From contig NZ_JOEY01000070.1 in assembly GCF_000718165.1 (NCBI RefSeq), positions 1-39,753 of the forward strand: a stretch of 39,753 nucleotides of DNA. Reading direction: 5' to 3'. The notes under the pieces were generated by a model, which worked only from the letters and a program-made list of their open reading frames with translations, was not told where the DNA came from and did not search any database. The first letter of the stretch is position 1; the number at the start of each line of letters is the position of its first letter. The position numbers and the translations under genes are program-made. Shown here piece after piece: positions 8,048-22,350 of this stretch. Source of the DNA: Streptomyces fulvoviolaceus. GTDB lineage: Bacteria; Actinomycetota; Actinomycetes; Streptomycetales; Streptomycetaceae.

Positions 8048-8345
8048 CTACATGACGGCCGGCCCGGCGGCCACCCCCACGGCCGGCCCGGCGGCGTTCG
8101 CGCACACGAACGCGGCCCACTGCGACGCCGAGCGCCCCGAACAGCGCGAGGCCCATGAGGGCGGTGGCGACACGGAAATCACTCTCGGCATCGGCGACGG
8201 ACGACCACAGGAACCTGCCGCCGAGCCCCAGGCCGAAGACGGTCGGCAGAACCAGGCTCGGCAGGGGGCCGCCGTTCCTCCGGCAGCTCAGGAAGATCAT
8301 CAGCCCGAACCAGGAGAGGACGGCGACCCGTACCGCCCCGTTCGC
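8048..8345 (-). pseudogene. Probable frameshifted small membrane-protein gene
   Basis: One minus-strand frame between about 8340 and 8115 reads as hydrophobic, coding-like protein with very high GC in third positions. Examples are VRVAVLSWFGLMIFLS, LPSLVLPTVFGLGLGGRFLW and VATALMGLALFGALGVAVG, which would be three transmembrane segments. Near 8110 this frame loses its coding character and runs on without a stop through the end of aglA. The frame shifted by one base continues as AAFVCANAAGPAV..AGPAVM and stops at 8048-8050, directly before the shared terminator. No good start codon or ribosome binding site is visible in the first frame. The simplest reading is a small integral membrane protein gene broken by at least one indel, or a sequencing error. 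Family unknown. Confidence 0.45.
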
Positions 8346-8483
8346 GAGCCCCGTACCGTCCGGACACTCGCCCCCGATACGCGGCCCGCACGTCCGGGGG
8401 TTGCACCTCTTCGAGGACGGCGAACCGCCATCGCGGGGCAAACCCGTGATGGCGGTATGGATCAAGCGTGGGCGCCGATCAGG

Positions 8484-10553
8484 CTACTTCCAGGTGTCAC
8501 TCGTCGAATAGGCCGAGGAACTGCCCGTCGTGTACGAGCGATTCGTGCCGGATTCCCAGGTCACGTTCCCAGAGTTGTCCTTTTTGAGGAACTTGTACTC
8601 GAAGGTCGTGCTCTTCGGGACGATGGCCAGCTTGGTCCACGTCGGGTACGACGCTGACGACAGCGGGATCGCGTCGCTCGTGTTCCAGGAGCCGAGGGAG
8701 GCGATGGAGCCGACGACGTAGACGTTGGTGCCCAAGTCGGTCGTGGCGGTGACGTTGAAGGTGACGTCGGTGGAGTTTGCACTCGCCACGTTCCAGGTGT
8801 TGTTGTAGCTGACCGCCGAAGTCGTCGTGGACGCCGATCTGTTGGCGTTCGACTCCCAGGTGACGTTTCCTGAACTGTCCTTCTTGATGTATTTGAATTC
8901 GAACGACGTGTTGATCGGGATGCTCACCTCACTCGACCAGATCGGGTAGCCCGTCGACGACAGCTTCACCGCCTTCGAGGTGTCCCAGCTGCCCAGTGCC
9001 GAGATGGAGCCGACCACGTAGACGTCCTGGCCGGACGTCGTCGCCGCGTACTCGTTGAACGTCGCCGTCACCGTGGACGTCGAGTCGTCGTCATCGTCCT
9101 CGCAGGTCGTGCAGGGCGTGAACTCGCCGTCGTAGAAGGCGATCGCGCTCTTCGCGGGGATGGTGAGGGTGGCGCTGCCGCCCGACACGGTCACCGTCGT
9201 CGCGCCGTTGTCGATGACGTTGGAGTACGTGCCGTCGGCCATCCCGGTCGCGAAGGCGTAAGTCGCCGCTGAGGAGCCGTTGTTCAGAGCGATGTAGCCA
9301 CCGCTGCCCCTCCCGAAGCCGATCACGCTCGACGACTTCGTCGACCAGTTGGACACGGACTCCGAGCCCACCGCGTTGTGCCACTTCACCATGCCGGTGA
9401 TCGCGGTGTCCCGCTGGAGGCAGTACCAGCCGCTGGAGCAGTTGGTGTCGGTCACGAAGCCGTTCGAGTTCGGCGGGGCCTGGTCGGAGGAGGAGAACTC
9501 GAAGCCCGAGTAGATCGTCGGGGTGGCCCACTTGTAGGCCAGCTCGAAGACGTTGGCGAGCTTGTAGGTGTCGCCGTCCTTGTAGCTCATGTGCAGGCCG
9601 TTGCGCTCGGTGTCGTGGTTCGTCACGAAGGACACCGAGTTGGCGGGGGTCAGGACGCCCGAGGAGGACAGGGACTCCAGGTCGGACACATTGCCCTGGA
9701 ACGCGGACTTCAGCTTGCTCGCGTAGGTGAAGTCCAGGACGTCACCCGAGGAGTAGTAGTCCGACGCCGCCGGGGTCGAACCGGGGTACACCTCCTCGAA
9801 GATGTACGGGTCCGAGCCCGCCGTCGTGTTGTCGAGCTTCGCCCAGATCGCGTTGAGGTCGGCCACCGGGATGTGCTTGGCCGCGTCGATGCGGAAGCCG
9901 TCGACGCCCAGCGCGATCTGCTTGTTCAGGAACGCCGCGATGCCCGAGCGGACGTCGTCGTCCTCCGTCTCCAGGTCGGGGAGGCCCAGGAGTTCGCAGT
10001 TCTGGATCTCGGTGAGGTTCGACCAGTCGTCGATGATCAGGTCGGAGTCGGAGCACTCCGCGGACGTGTGGTAGTCGTCCGGGTCCCAGTCCGGGGTGTC
10101 GTACTTGTTGGTGATCGTCGTGCCGTTGTAGCCGGTCCCGGTCTGGGCCGCCGTGTGGTTGATCACCGCGTCCGTGTATACCTTCACGCCCGCGTCGTGG
10201 CAGGCGTCGACCATCGACGCGAACTGGGCCGCCGTACCGAAGCGGCCGTTCAGGTTGTACGAGTACGGCTGGTAGACGTCCCACCAGTAGTAGTTGGTCT
10301 GCTTGAGGGACTCCGCCGGCGGGGCCACCCACACCGCGCCGTAGCCGTTCGGACCGAGCACGTCCGTGCACTCGGAGGCGACCGAGTCCCAGTTGTAGGA
10401 CCAGAGGTTGGCGATCACGTCGCCCGAGGTCGTGGCGTCCGCCTGGGCGGTCGCGGCGGGCAGGGCCGTCACGCCGGCCAGCGCGAGAGCGCCGACGGTC
10501 ACGGCTCTCGCGGCGCGGTGGAAGACACCCGGGGGCCGGTGTCTGGAAGTCAT
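8484..10553 (-). CDS. Secreted GH13 alpha-amylase with two C-terminal CBM20 starch-binding domains
   Basis: This is a 689-residue endo-acting alpha-amylase of the Streptomyces/animal-like GH13 group. A Sec signal peptide spans residues 1 to about 38 (ending ATAQA). The catalytic barrel has DAVINH (129-133), the nucleophile Asp223 in [12 protein letters not shown], acid/base Glu254 in IFEEVYPG and Asp314 in TNHDTERN. The barrel is followed by the C-domain, an Asp-rich linker (CEDDDDD, about 484-490), and two CBM20 modules at about 494-588 and 595-689. These align residue for residue with an offset of 100 (both begin VYVVGSI and share GNVTWES). Tandem CBM20 should favour binding to raw starch granules. 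The ATG start has GGAG 8 nt upstream. It is divergent from the second amylase with a shared 200-bp promoter region. Confidence 0.95.
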   Translation of the reverse strand: MTSRHRPPGVFHRAARAVTVGALALAGVTALPAATAQADATTSGDVIANLWSYNWDSVASECTDVLGPNGYGAVWVAPPAESLKQTNYYWWDVYQPYSYNLNGRFGTAAQFASMVDACHDAGVKVYTDAVINHTAAQTGTGYNGTTITNKYDTPDWDPDDYHTSAECSDSDLIIDDWSNLTEIQNCELLGLPDLETEDDDVRSGIAAFLNKQIALGVDGFRIDAAKHIPVADLNAIWAKLDNTTAGSDPYIFEEVYPGSTPAASDYYSSGDVLDFTYASKLKSAFQGNVSDLESLSSSGVLTPANSVSFVTNHDTERNGLHMSYKDGDTYKLANVFELAYKWATPTIYSGFEFSSSDQAPPNSNGFVTDTNCSSGWYCLQRDTAITGMVKWHNAVGSESVSNWSTKSSSVIGFGRGSGGYIALNNGSSAATYAFATGMADGTYSNVIDNGATTVTVSGGSATLTIPAKSAIAFYDGEFTPCTTCEDDDDDSTSTVTATFNEYAATTSGQDVYVVGSISALGSWDTSKAVKLSSTGYPIWSSEVSIPINTSFEFKYIKKDSSGNVTWESNANRSASTTTSAVSYNNTWNVASANSTDVTFNVTATTDLGTNVYVVGSIASLGSWNTSDAIPLSSASYPTWTKLAIVPKSTTFEYKFLKKDNSGNVTWESGTNRSYTTGSSSAYSTSDTWK

Positions 10554-10643
10554 GTGCGGCTCCGAAAGGCTTCAGAAGGAAGGGACAGGCTTCAACAACT
10601 CGTGAGCGTGGGGCAGTTGAGAAGGGCACGTCAAGGCTGTGTG

Positions 10644-10703
10644 TGAAAGTTCTTGCTGTGACTTTCAAGGCCCTTGCTGTAAACCTTTCGTTAGCGGTAC
10701 GTT
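10644..10703 (+). promoter_or_regulatory. Amylase promoter with direct and inverted repeats
   Basis: An inverted repeat TGAAAGT (10644-10650) / ACTTTCA (10661-10667) with a 10-nt spacer contains CTTGCTGT (10652-10659). A second CTTGCTGT lies 21 bp on (10673-10680), two helical turns away. The second copy supplies a -35 (TTGCTG, 10674-10679), then an 18-nt spacer and a -10 TACGTT (10698-10703). The same layout, base for base in spacing, precedes the pullulanase gene. CTTGC-type direct repeats fit MalR control and glucose repression of Streptomyces amylase genes. The same region must also hold the promoter of the divergent amylase, which I could not place. Confidence 0.72.
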
Positions 10704-10753
10704 CTCGCCGGCGCCCGGCAAAGACGCCTGGCCGTCACGCAAGGAGCCCCCAC

Positions 10754-12139
10754 GTGATATCGAGATGGTCCGCAACCGCCGGTGCCGCGGCTACCGCGTT
10801 CGCCACCGCTGCCGCCGTCCTGGCCCCCACGACCGCCTACGCCTCCCCGCCCGGCACGAAGGACGTCACCGCCGTCCTCTTCGAGTGGAACTTCGCCTCG
10901 GTGGCGAAGGAGTGCACCAACACCCTCGGCCCGGCCGGCTACGGCTACGTCCAGGTCTCCCCGCCCGCCGAGCACATCCAGGGCTCGCAGTGGTGGACGT
11001 CGTACCAGCCGGTGAGCTACAAGATCGCGGGGCGCCTCGGTGACGCCACCGCCTTCCAGAGCATGGTCGACACGTGTCACACGGCCGGTGTGAAGGTCGT
11101 CGTCGACGCCGTCATCAACCACATGTCGGCGGGCAGCGGTACCGGTACCGGCGGCTCGTCCTACACGAAGTACAACTACCCGGGCCTGTACTCCTCGGCC
11201 GACATGGACGACTGCACGTCCACGATCAGCGACTACACCAACCGCACCAACGTCCAGAACTGCGAACTCGTCGGCCTCGCCGACCTGGACACCGGCGAGG
11301 AGTACGTCCGCGCCACCATCGCCGGCTACCTGAACACCCTGCTCGGCTACGGCGTCGACGGCTTCCGTATCGACGCGGCCAAGCACATCCCGGCGACCGA
11401 CCTCGCCAACATCAAGTCCCGGCTGAGCAATTCGTCGGTGTACTGGAAGCAGGAGGTCATCTACGGCAGCGGAGAGGCCGTCCAGCCCACCGAGTACACG
11501 GGCAACGGCGACGTCCAGGAGTTCCGCTACGCCTACGACCTCAAGCGGGTCTTCAACAGCGAGAACCTCGCCTACCTGGAGAACTACGGCGAGGGCTGGG
11601 GCTACATGAGCAGCTCCGTCGCCGGTGTCTTCGTCGACAACCACGACACCGAGCGCAACGGCAGCACCTTGAACTACAAGGACGGGGCGAACTACACCCT
11701 CGCCAACGTCTTCATGCTCGCCTACCCGTACGGCGCCCCGGACATCAACTCCGGGTACGAGTTCTCCGACACGGACGCCGGACCGCCCAACAGCGGTGCG
11801 GTGAGCGCCTGTTGGCAGGACGGCTGGAAGTGCCAGCACGCCTGGCCGGAGATCGAGTCGATGGTCGCCTTCCGCAACGCCACGCGCGGCGAGTCGATGA
11901 CCGACTGGTGGGACAACGGCGCCGACGCGATCGCCTTCGGACGGGGCGCCAAGGGCTACGTCGCCATCAACCACGAGTCGAGCAGCCTGAGCCGCACGTA
12001 CCAGACCTCGCTGAGCGCCGGGACGTACTGCAACGTGCAGAACGACACGACGGTGACCGTGAACTCGAGCGGCCAGTTCACGGCCACCCTGGGTTCCAAC
12101 ACCGCCCTGGCGATCTACGCCGGCAAGTCCAGCTGCTGA
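10754..12139 (+). CDS. Secreted GH13 alpha-amylase, short form without starch-binding domain
   Basis: This 461-residue enzyme is of the same GH13 group as its divergent neighbour but ends after the C-domain. The signal peptide ends AYA at residue 30 and the mature protein starts SPPGTKDV. Catalytic residues are Asp207 in [12 protein letters not shown], Glu234 in [10 protein letters not shown] and Asp298 in [10 protein letters not shown]; the calcium-site phrase DAVINHM is present. The usual FIFQEV before the acid/base is replaced by VYWKQEV, but the Glu is kept. The GTG start at 10754 is set by AAGGAG 7 nt upstream. The first five codons (VISRW) and the promoter resemble those of the pullulanase gene (VIPRW). 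It should hydrolyse soluble starch to maltodextrins for MalEFG. Confidence 0.94.
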   Translation: MISRWSATAGAAATAFATAAAVLAPTTAYASPPGTKDVTAVLFEWNFASVAKECTNTLGPAGYGYVQVSPPAEHIQGSQWWTSYQPVSYKIAGRLGDATAFQSMVDTCHTAGVKVVVDAVINHMSAGSGTGTGGSSYTKYNYPGLYSSADMDDCTSTISDYTNRTNVQNCELVGLADLDTGEEYVRATIAGYLNTLLGYGVDGFRIDAAKHIPATDLANIKSRLSNSSVYWKQEVIYGSGEAVQPTEYTGNGDVQEFRYAYDLKRVFNSENLAYLENYGEGWGYMSSSVAGVFVDNHDTERNGSTLNYKDGANYTLANVFMLAYPYGAPDINSGYEFSDTDAGPPNSGAVSACWQDGWKCQHAWPEIESMVAFRNATRGESMTDWWDNGADAIAFGRGAKGYVAINHESSSLSRTYQTSLSAGTYCNVQNDTTVTVNSSGQFTATLGSNTALAIYAGKSSC

Positions 12140-12154
12140 GCTGCCGCACCTTCA

Positions 12155-12205
12155 GGACGGCCACCCCTGTCACGGCTCTCCACGCCGGCGCAGAGGTGGC
12201 CGTCC
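12155..12205. terminator. Stem-loop between convergent genes
   Basis: Perfect 11-nt arms (12155-12165 GGACGGCCACC and 12195-12205 GGTGGCCGTCC) enclose a 29-nt loop. It lies 15 nt after the amylase stop and covers the last codons of the convergent hypothetical gene, so it may terminate both. Confidence 0.55.
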
Positions 12206-12493
12206 GAGTACCTCGATGTACACGATCCGGCCGTCCACGACGTCGAGGATCAGATCGCCTGTCGAGGGCAGGAGCGGCACGCAGCGATGGCTCGGACCGT
12301 ACGGCTGTCCGTCCGGATGGTCCGCCGTCCGGATGCTCTGGCAGAAGTCGTCGCCGCAGCCGCACGCGCCGACCATGCGGACGTCCCACACGCAGATGGC
12401 CAGCTCGCGTTCCCCTTCCTCCTCCAGGAGTCCGACCAGTTCGTCGACGAGCTCCGGGAAGACCTCGCGCACGAGGGGTGGTTCCTGCTCCAT
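12170..12493 (-). CDS. Conserved hypothetical protein
   Basis: This small acidic protein of 107 residues begins MEQEPPLVREVFPELVDELV. It has a central GACGCGDDFCQS segment that could hold a metal or be structural, and ends GRIVYIEVLGRPPLRRRGEP. The reading frame shows strong third-position GC bias. ATG at 12493 was chosen because the upstream in-frame sequence runs into the promoter of the GH30 gene and does not look coding. I recognise it only as the type of small Streptomyces protein annotated as hypothetical; no function can be assigned. It is convergent with the amylase and divergent from the GH30-GH62 operon. Confidence 0.75.
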   Translation of the reverse strand: MEQEPPLVREVFPELVDELVGLLEEEGERELAICVWDVRMVGACGCGDDFCQSIRTADHPDGQPYGPSHRCVPLLPSTGDLILDVVDGRIVYIEVLGRPPLRRRGEP

Positions 12494-12554
12494 GCGGGGA
12501 CGGTAGCCAGCGGCGACCGTGCGGGGCGACCGATTATGTGCGGTGCGCGAGGGG

Positions 12555-12609
12555 TTGACGTGTTCAGAGCATCGCCCTACGTTCCGCCCTGTGAATGGGA
12601 GCGCTCCCA
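12555..12609 (+). promoter_or_regulatory. GH30-GH62 promoter with CebR-type operator
   Basis: A -35 TTGACG (12555-12560), 17-nt spacer and -10 TACGTT (12578-12583) predict a transcript start near 12590. Just downstream, at 12596-12609, is a perfect 14-bp palindrome TGGGAGCGCTCCCA. This is the operator of CebR, the LacI-family cello-oligosaccharide repressor of Streptomyces, as I know it. The operator would sit over the start of the transcript and block the polymerase. The start codon follows 15 nt later. Confidence 0.85.
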
Positions 12610-12623
12610 CGATTGGGCGGATC

Positions 12624-14024
12624 ATGACACGCAGACTCAGAACGTGGACGGTGACATCGTTGTCCGTCCTCCTGACCGCCGCCGGCTTCACCGCGGCGGG
12701 CACGCCGAACGCCTACGCCGCCACCTCGGCGACGATCAACGGCTCGACCAGCTACCAGCCCATCGACGGCTTCGGCTTCTCCGAGCACTTCGGGCGGGCC
12801 GCCGTCATGAACGGCTCGCAGGGACTGTCCGCACAGCACCAGCGCGAGATCCTCGACCTGCTGCTCAACCGTTCCACCGGCGCCGGCCTGAGCATCCTGC
12901 GCCTCGGCATCGACTCCGGCATCCAGCCGGCCGACCCCGGCGGCCCGAACGCGACCCCCAAGTACGTGTGGGACGGCGTCGACAAGGGCCAGGTGTGGCT
13001 GGCCAAGGAGGCCAAGGCCTACGGCGTCACCCGCTTCTACGCCGATGCCTGGACCGCCCCCGGCTACATGAAGACCAACGGCACGGACGCCGACGGCGGC
13101 ACCCTGTGCGGGCTGTCCGGGGCGAGTTGCGCGAGCGGCGACTGGCGTACGGCGTACGCCAACTTCCTTGTCCAGTACGCGAAGTTCTACGGCCAGGAGG
13201 GCATCGGGATCACCGACCTCGGGTTCACCAACGAGCCCGACTGGACGGCGACGTACGACTCGATGCGGCTCACCCCCGCCCAGGCGGTCGAGTTCACCAA
13301 GGTCCTCGGTCCGATCGCGAACGCGGCCGGATACAAGGTCGCCTGCTGCGACTCCTTCGGCTGGACCCAGCAGAAGAGTTACAGCAGCGCGATCGAGGCC
13401 GACGCGACGGCCCGGGGTTATGTGGCCACCCACACCGGCCACACCTACGCCAGCGCGGTCGACGGTCCGCTGCCGACCCGGAAACGCACCTGGATGTCGG
13501 AGTGGTCGCCCAACGGCACCACCTGGAACGAGAACTGGGACGACGGCAGCGGCTACGACGGCTTCACCGTCGCATCGGCCGTCCACGACGCCCTCACCCT
13601 GGGCAACACCAGCGGCTATGTGTACTGGTACGGCGCCTCGCTCGGCGCCACCCGTGGCCTGATCCAGATGGACGGCGACAACTACCACGTCTCCAAGCGG
13701 CTCTGGGCGATCGCCAACTACAGCCGCTACATCCGGCCCGGGTCCACCCGTATCGCCGCCACGACCCCCGACACCAACCTCAGGCTGTCGGCGTTCCGCA
13801 ACACCGACGGCACGGTGACGGTCGTGGCGCTCAACGCGTCGGCCGGCGCCCAGCAGGTGTCGTACAGCCTGCAGAACACCGGGATCAGCACCGGGACGGC
13901 GACTCCGTACCTGACCAACGGCTCGAACAGCATGGCCCGGCAGTCGGCCGTCGCCGTGAGCGGGGGCTCGCTGACCGCCTCGGTCCCGGCCCGCTCGCTC
14001 GTCACCTACACCATCAAGCGATAG
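12624..14024 (+). CDS. Secreted GH30-family glycosidase (probable xylanase/glucuronoxylanase type)
   Basis: This 466-residue protein has a signal peptide ending AYA at about residue 32. The N-terminal phrase QPIDGFGFSEHFGRA is characteristic of GH30. Catalytic residues expected for a retaining clan-A enzyme are visible: acid/base Glu204 in GFTNEPDW and nucleophile Glu293 in TWMSEWSPNG. A C-terminal beta-sandwich follows (about 370-466). The FGFSEHFGRA signature looks closer to the GH30 xylan-active subfamilies than to glucocerebrosidases, and the partner GH62 enzyme supports a xylan substrate. A beta-1,6-galactanase or glucanase is the main alternative. The ATG at 12624 lies directly in front of the signal peptide; its ribosome binding site (GGGCGG) is weak. 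It is co-transcribed with the GH62 gene 8 nt downstream. Confidence 0.88.
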   Translation: MTRRLRTWTVTSLSVLLTAAGFTAAGTPNAYAATSATINGSTSYQPIDGFGFSEHFGRAAVMNGSQGLSAQHQREILDLLLNRSTGAGLSILRLGIDSGIQPADPGGPNATPKYVWDGVDKGQVWLAKEAKAYGVTRFYADAWTAPGYMKTNGTDADGGTLCGLSGASCASGDWRTAYANFLVQYAKFYGQEGIGITDLGFTNEPDWTATYDSMRLTPAQAVEFTKVLGPIANAAGYKVACCDSFGWTQQKSYSSAIEADATARGYVATHTGHTYASAVDGPLPTRKRTWMSEWSPNGTTWNENWDDGSGYDGFTVASAVHDALTLGNTSGYVYWYGASLGATRGLIQMDGDNYHVSKRLWAIANYSRYIRPGSTRIAATTPDTNLRLSAFRNTDGTVTVVALNASAGAQQVSYSLQNTGISTGTATPYLTNGSNSMARQSAVAVSGGSLTASVPARSLVTYTIKR

Positions 14025-14032
14025 GAGTCGCG

Positions 14033-15088
14033 ATGCGCCTGATCAGACGTCTCGGGGTCTTACTCGGAGGCCTAGCCCTGCTGATCGGAGCGGCGGCGGC
14101 CCCGTCCTCCGCGGCGGCGACCGCTCTGCCCAGCAGCTTCACCTGGTCGTCGAGCGGGGTGCTGCTCTCCCCGAAGTCGGACGCGAGCCACAGTATCGCC
14201 GCGATCAAGGACCCGTCGGTCGTGTACAGCGGCGGCCGCTGGCACGTCTTCGGCAGCACCGCCAGCACCAGCGGCGGATACAGCATGGTGTACCTCAACT
14301 TCACCGACTGGTCGCAGGCGGCCTCCGCGACGCAGTACTACCTGGACCAGACGCCGATCGGCACCGGGTACAAGGCGGCGCCGCAGGTGTTCTACTTCGC
14401 GCCGCAGGGGCTGTGGTACCTCGTCTACCAGACCGGGGACAACGCGGCGTACTCGACGACCACGAACATCTCCAACCCGAGTTCGTGGACCGCGCCGAAG
14501 AAGTTCTACGCCGACGGCATGCCGCAGATCATCAAGGACAACATCGGCAGCGGCTACTGGGTGGACTTCTGGACCATCTGCGGCACGGTGAACTGCTACC
14601 TGTTCTCCTCCGACGACAACGGACACCTGTACCGCTCGCAGACGACGCTGGCGAACTTCCCGAACGGCTTCGGCAACACGGCCATCGTGATGTCCGACTC
14701 CAACAAGTACCGGCTGTGGGAGGCGAGCAACGTCTACAAGCTCTCCGACTCCAACACCTACCTGCTGCTGGTCGAGGCGATCGGCAGCAACGGCAAGCGT
14801 TACTTCAGGTCCTGGACGTCGAGCAGCATCACCGGCACCTGGACGGCGCTCGCCGACAGCGAGACCAACCCCTTCGCGCGGTCGACCAACGTGACGTTCA
14901 GCGGCACGGCCTGGACCAACGACATCAGTCACGGCGAGATGCTCCGGGCGGGCACCGACCAGACCCTCACCATCAACCCGTGCCGTCTGCAGTTCCTGTA
15001 CCAGGGCCTGGATCCCGCGGCCTCCGGCCCCTACAACACCCTGCCCTGGCGGCTCGGCCTGCTGACCCAGACCAACTCCAGCTGCTGA
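14033..15088 (+). CDS. Secreted GH62 alpha-L-arabinofuranosidase
   Basis: This 351-residue protein is a signal peptide (to about residue 30, ASSAAAT-type) plus a single GH62 five-bladed propeller, with no added carbohydrate-binding module. Family landmarks are IKDPSVVY with the base Asp60, YWVDFWTIC with the modulator Asp178, FSSDDNGHLYRS, and LWEASNVYK with the acid Glu230. SHGEMLR and FLYQGLDP follow near the end. GH62 removes arabinose side chains from arabinoxylan, which would open the chain for the upstream GH30 enzyme. The ATG at 14033 follows GGAG by 5 nt. Its TGA stop codon overlaps the first bases of the pullulanase regulatory element, so little room remains for a terminator. Confidence 0.93.
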   Translation: MRLIRRLGVLLGGLALLIGAAAAPSSAAATALPSSFTWSSSGVLLSPKSDASHSIAAIKDPSVVYSGGRWHVFGSTASTSGGYSMVYLNFTDWSQAASATQYYLDQTPIGTGYKAAPQVFYFAPQGLWYLVYQTGDNAAYSTTTNISNPSSWTAPKKFYADGMPQIIKDNIGSGYWVDFWTICGTVNCYLFSSDDNGHLYRSQTTLANFPNGFGNTAIVMSDSNKYRLWEASNVYKLSDSNTYLLLVEAIGSNGKRYFRSWTSSSITGTWTALADSETNPFARSTNVTFSGTAWTNDISHGEMLRAGTDQTLTINPCRLQFLYQGLDPAASGPYNTLPWRLGLLTQTNSSC

Positions 15089-15145
15089 AAGTTCTTTCCG
15101 TTACTTTCAGGACTCTTGCTGTAAGTATTACGGCGGCGATACGGT
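15086..15145 (+). promoter_or_regulatory. Pullulanase promoter with repeats matching the amylase promoter
   Basis: TGAAAGT (15086-15092) / ACTTTCA (15103-15109) form an inverted repeat with a 10-nt spacer, followed by CTTGCTGT (15115-15122). The -35 TTGCTG (15116-15121), 18-nt spacer and -10 TACGGT (15140-15145) match the second amylase's promoter in sequence and spacing. The inner CTTGCTGT of the inverted repeat is degenerate here (CTTTCCGT). The element starts on the last codon of the GH62 gene. Probable MalR-type control. Confidence 0.72.
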
Positions 15146-15196
15146 CGCGCGGGGTCGGACCCACGTAGAGCCGCCGCAATCGCAAGGAGTCCATCT

Positions 15197-20632
<5,436 letters not shown>

Positions 20633-20649
20633 CAAGGGCATACCTTGGT

Positions 20650-20678
20650 GGGGCGGACCGCGAACCCAGGTCCGCCCC
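20650..20678 (+). terminator. Pullulanase terminator
   Basis: Perfect 10-nt arms (GGGGCGGACC and GGTCCGCCCC) enclose a 9-nt loop, followed by ATCTTGTTGT. It lies 17 nt after the pullulanase stop and 25 nt before the next gene. Confidence 0.85.
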
Positions 20679-20703
20679 ATCTTGTTGTCCAAGGGATGAA
20701 CAG

Positions 20704-22323
20704 ATGGACGTCAATGGCAAGCTGACAGGTGCGACCGTGATGGTCGTGGACGATGTGGAGGCCAGCCGGTACGCCATGGGCACCCTGCTGAGCCGTGCGG
20801 GTCACCGGGTCGTCCCGGTGGCCACCGGCGGCGAGGCGCTCGCCGAACTCGACGTACGGCTGCTCAAGGGCACTCTCCCGGACGTGGCCCTCGTCGACGT
20901 GGGCCTGCCGGACATGAGCGGCTTCGAACTGTGCCGCCTCTTCAAGGAGCGGCCGCACACGGCCGGGCTGCCCGTCGTGCACTTCTCGGCGGCCAGCGTG
21001 GCCCCGGTCAACTGCTGCGAGGGCCTGGGCGCGGGATCCGAGGCGTATCTGAAGGTGCCCGCCGATCCCCTGGAGATCGAGGCCGTGGTCCGGGCCGCCG
21101 TGCGCAACGCACAGCTGCGGGCCGGCGACCGGGCGCTGGTACGACGGCTGACGCTGCTGTCGGAGACGATCGTCACCATCCAGGCGGCGCGCTCCCTGCA
21201 GGAACTCACCGACGCGGCCGCCGAGGGCATCGCGCGGCTCACCGGTACCCCGGCCGCCGTGTTCGTCCTCGACCAGGACGACCGGCTCTACCGCGGTCTC
21301 TCCCGGGACCGTGTTCCGGTCGCCCTTCCGGACGAGGGAGCCGGCGAGGCGGTGACCGCCCTGCTGCAGCGGCTCACCCGGGGGCAGGCCGGCGTACAGC
21401 TCACGACCGTGCCTGCGCCGATGTGGCCGGCCGGCTTCTTCCGGCCCGGCGTGGAGCACGACGCCCGGCTGGCGCTCGTCCGCACGCAGGACGGCAGGGC
21501 CACGGTGTGCCTGGCCGCGCCCGCGCGCGGGATGCGCCGGGTGGGCCTCGAGAGCGACACCCTGCTGGCTCAGCTGACCCAGGCCACCGCGTTCGCCGCC
21601 GAGCCGCTGCTCATGTACCAGGTCGAGCGGCACGTCGCCCTCACGCTCCAGCACAGCTTCCTGCCCCAGCCGCACCGGCTGCCCGAGCTGCCGGGCATGG
21701 ATGTCGTGGTCCGCTATGTGCCCGCCTCTCCGGAGACCGAGATCGGCGGTGACTTCTACGCGGTGCTGCGCACCGACGAGGGCGCGCTCACCGCGGTCGG
21801 CGACGTCGTCGGGCACTCGTTGGACGCGGCGACCGTCATGGTCGAGATCCGGCATGCGCTGCGTGCCTACGCCGTCGAGGACAGCGACCCGGCCGTGCTG
21901 GCCGAGCGCCTCGACCGGATGCTCCAGCGCTACCACCCCGACCTCACGGCCACCGTCTGCCTGGCCCTGATCGACCCCGGCACCGGGCGCGCCCGCATCG
22001 CCAACGCGGGTCACATCCCCCCGCTGATCGTCCGGGACACCGGCACCGCCGACTACGTCAAGGTGACCGGCCCGCTGCTCGGCGTCGGCCTGCCCCACCC
22101 GAAGGCCACCGAGGTGTTCCTCGAACCCACCGACCGGCTCCTCATGGTCACGGACGGCCTGATCGAGACCCGGGGCACGGACCTCTCGGCCTCCATGGAG
22201 CACCTCCGCGCGGCCGCCGCCGGCTCCCTGCCCGGCCTGGACGCCCTGTGCGACACCCTCCTGGCCTCCTTCGGCCACGACCGGGAGGACGACATCGCGA
22301 TGCTGGCGCTGCGGCTAGGGTGA
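20704..22323 (+). CDS. Response regulator fused to a PP2C/SpoIIE-type protein phosphatase
   Basis: This is a 539-residue cytoplasmic protein. The receiver domain (about 10-130) has the acidic pair in VMVVDDVEAS, phosphoacceptor Asp65 in VALVDVGLPDMSG, the Ser switch in HFSAAS and Lys in EAYLKVP. A GAF-like middle region (about 145-300) is followed by a PP2C-type domain with EIGGDFYAVL, VGDVVGHSLDAA, ARIANAGHIPP, LLMVTDGLIETRG and the final DREDDIAMLAL, so all metal ligands seem present. This is the RsbU/RssB-like layout in which phosphorylation controls dephosphorylation of an anti-sigma antagonist. No cognate kinase or STAS protein is adjacent, so partners are unknown. It has its own start behind the pullulanase terminator; the ribosome binding site (AAGGGA) is moderate. 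Confidence 0.9.
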   Translation: MDVNGKLTGATVMVVDDVEASRYAMGTLLSRAGHRVVPVATGGEALAELDVRLLKGTLPDVALVDVGLPDMSGFELCRLFKERPHTAGLPVVHFSAASVAPVNCCEGLGAGSEAYLKVPADPLEIEAVVRAAVRNAQLRAGDRALVRRLTLLSETIVTIQAARSLQELTDAAAEGIARLTGTPAAVFVLDQDDRLYRGLSRDRVPVALPDEGAGEAVTALLQRLTRGQAGVQLTTVPAPMWPAGFFRPGVEHDARLALVRTQDGRATVCLAAPARGMRRVGLESDTLLAQLTQATAFAAEPLLMYQVERHVALTLQHSFLPQPHRLPELPGMDVVVRYVPASPETEIGGDFYAVLRTDEGALTAVGDVVGHSLDAATVMVEIRHALRAYAVEDSDPAVLAERLDRMLQRYHPDLTATVCLALIDPGTGRARIANAGHIPPLIVRDTGTADYVKVTGPLLGVGLPHPKATEVFLEPTDRLLMVTDGLIETRGTDLSASMEHLRAAAAGSLPGLDALCDTLLASFGHDREDDIAMLALRLG

Positions 22324-22350
22324 CCTTGTTGACCTAGAACAGGAGTGCCC

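Noticed and set aside
7557..8465. 302-residue minus-strand frame as an intact gene
   Set aside because: Its second half lies antisense to aglA without coding bias. Only the part between about 8115 and 8340 looks coding, so a broken small gene is more likely.
12287..14032. Open frame running in front of and in phase with the GH62 gene, suggesting a much longer protein
   Set aside because: The stretch is Arg-rich shadow of the GH30 gene. A signal peptide and ribosome binding site mark the GH62 start at 14033.
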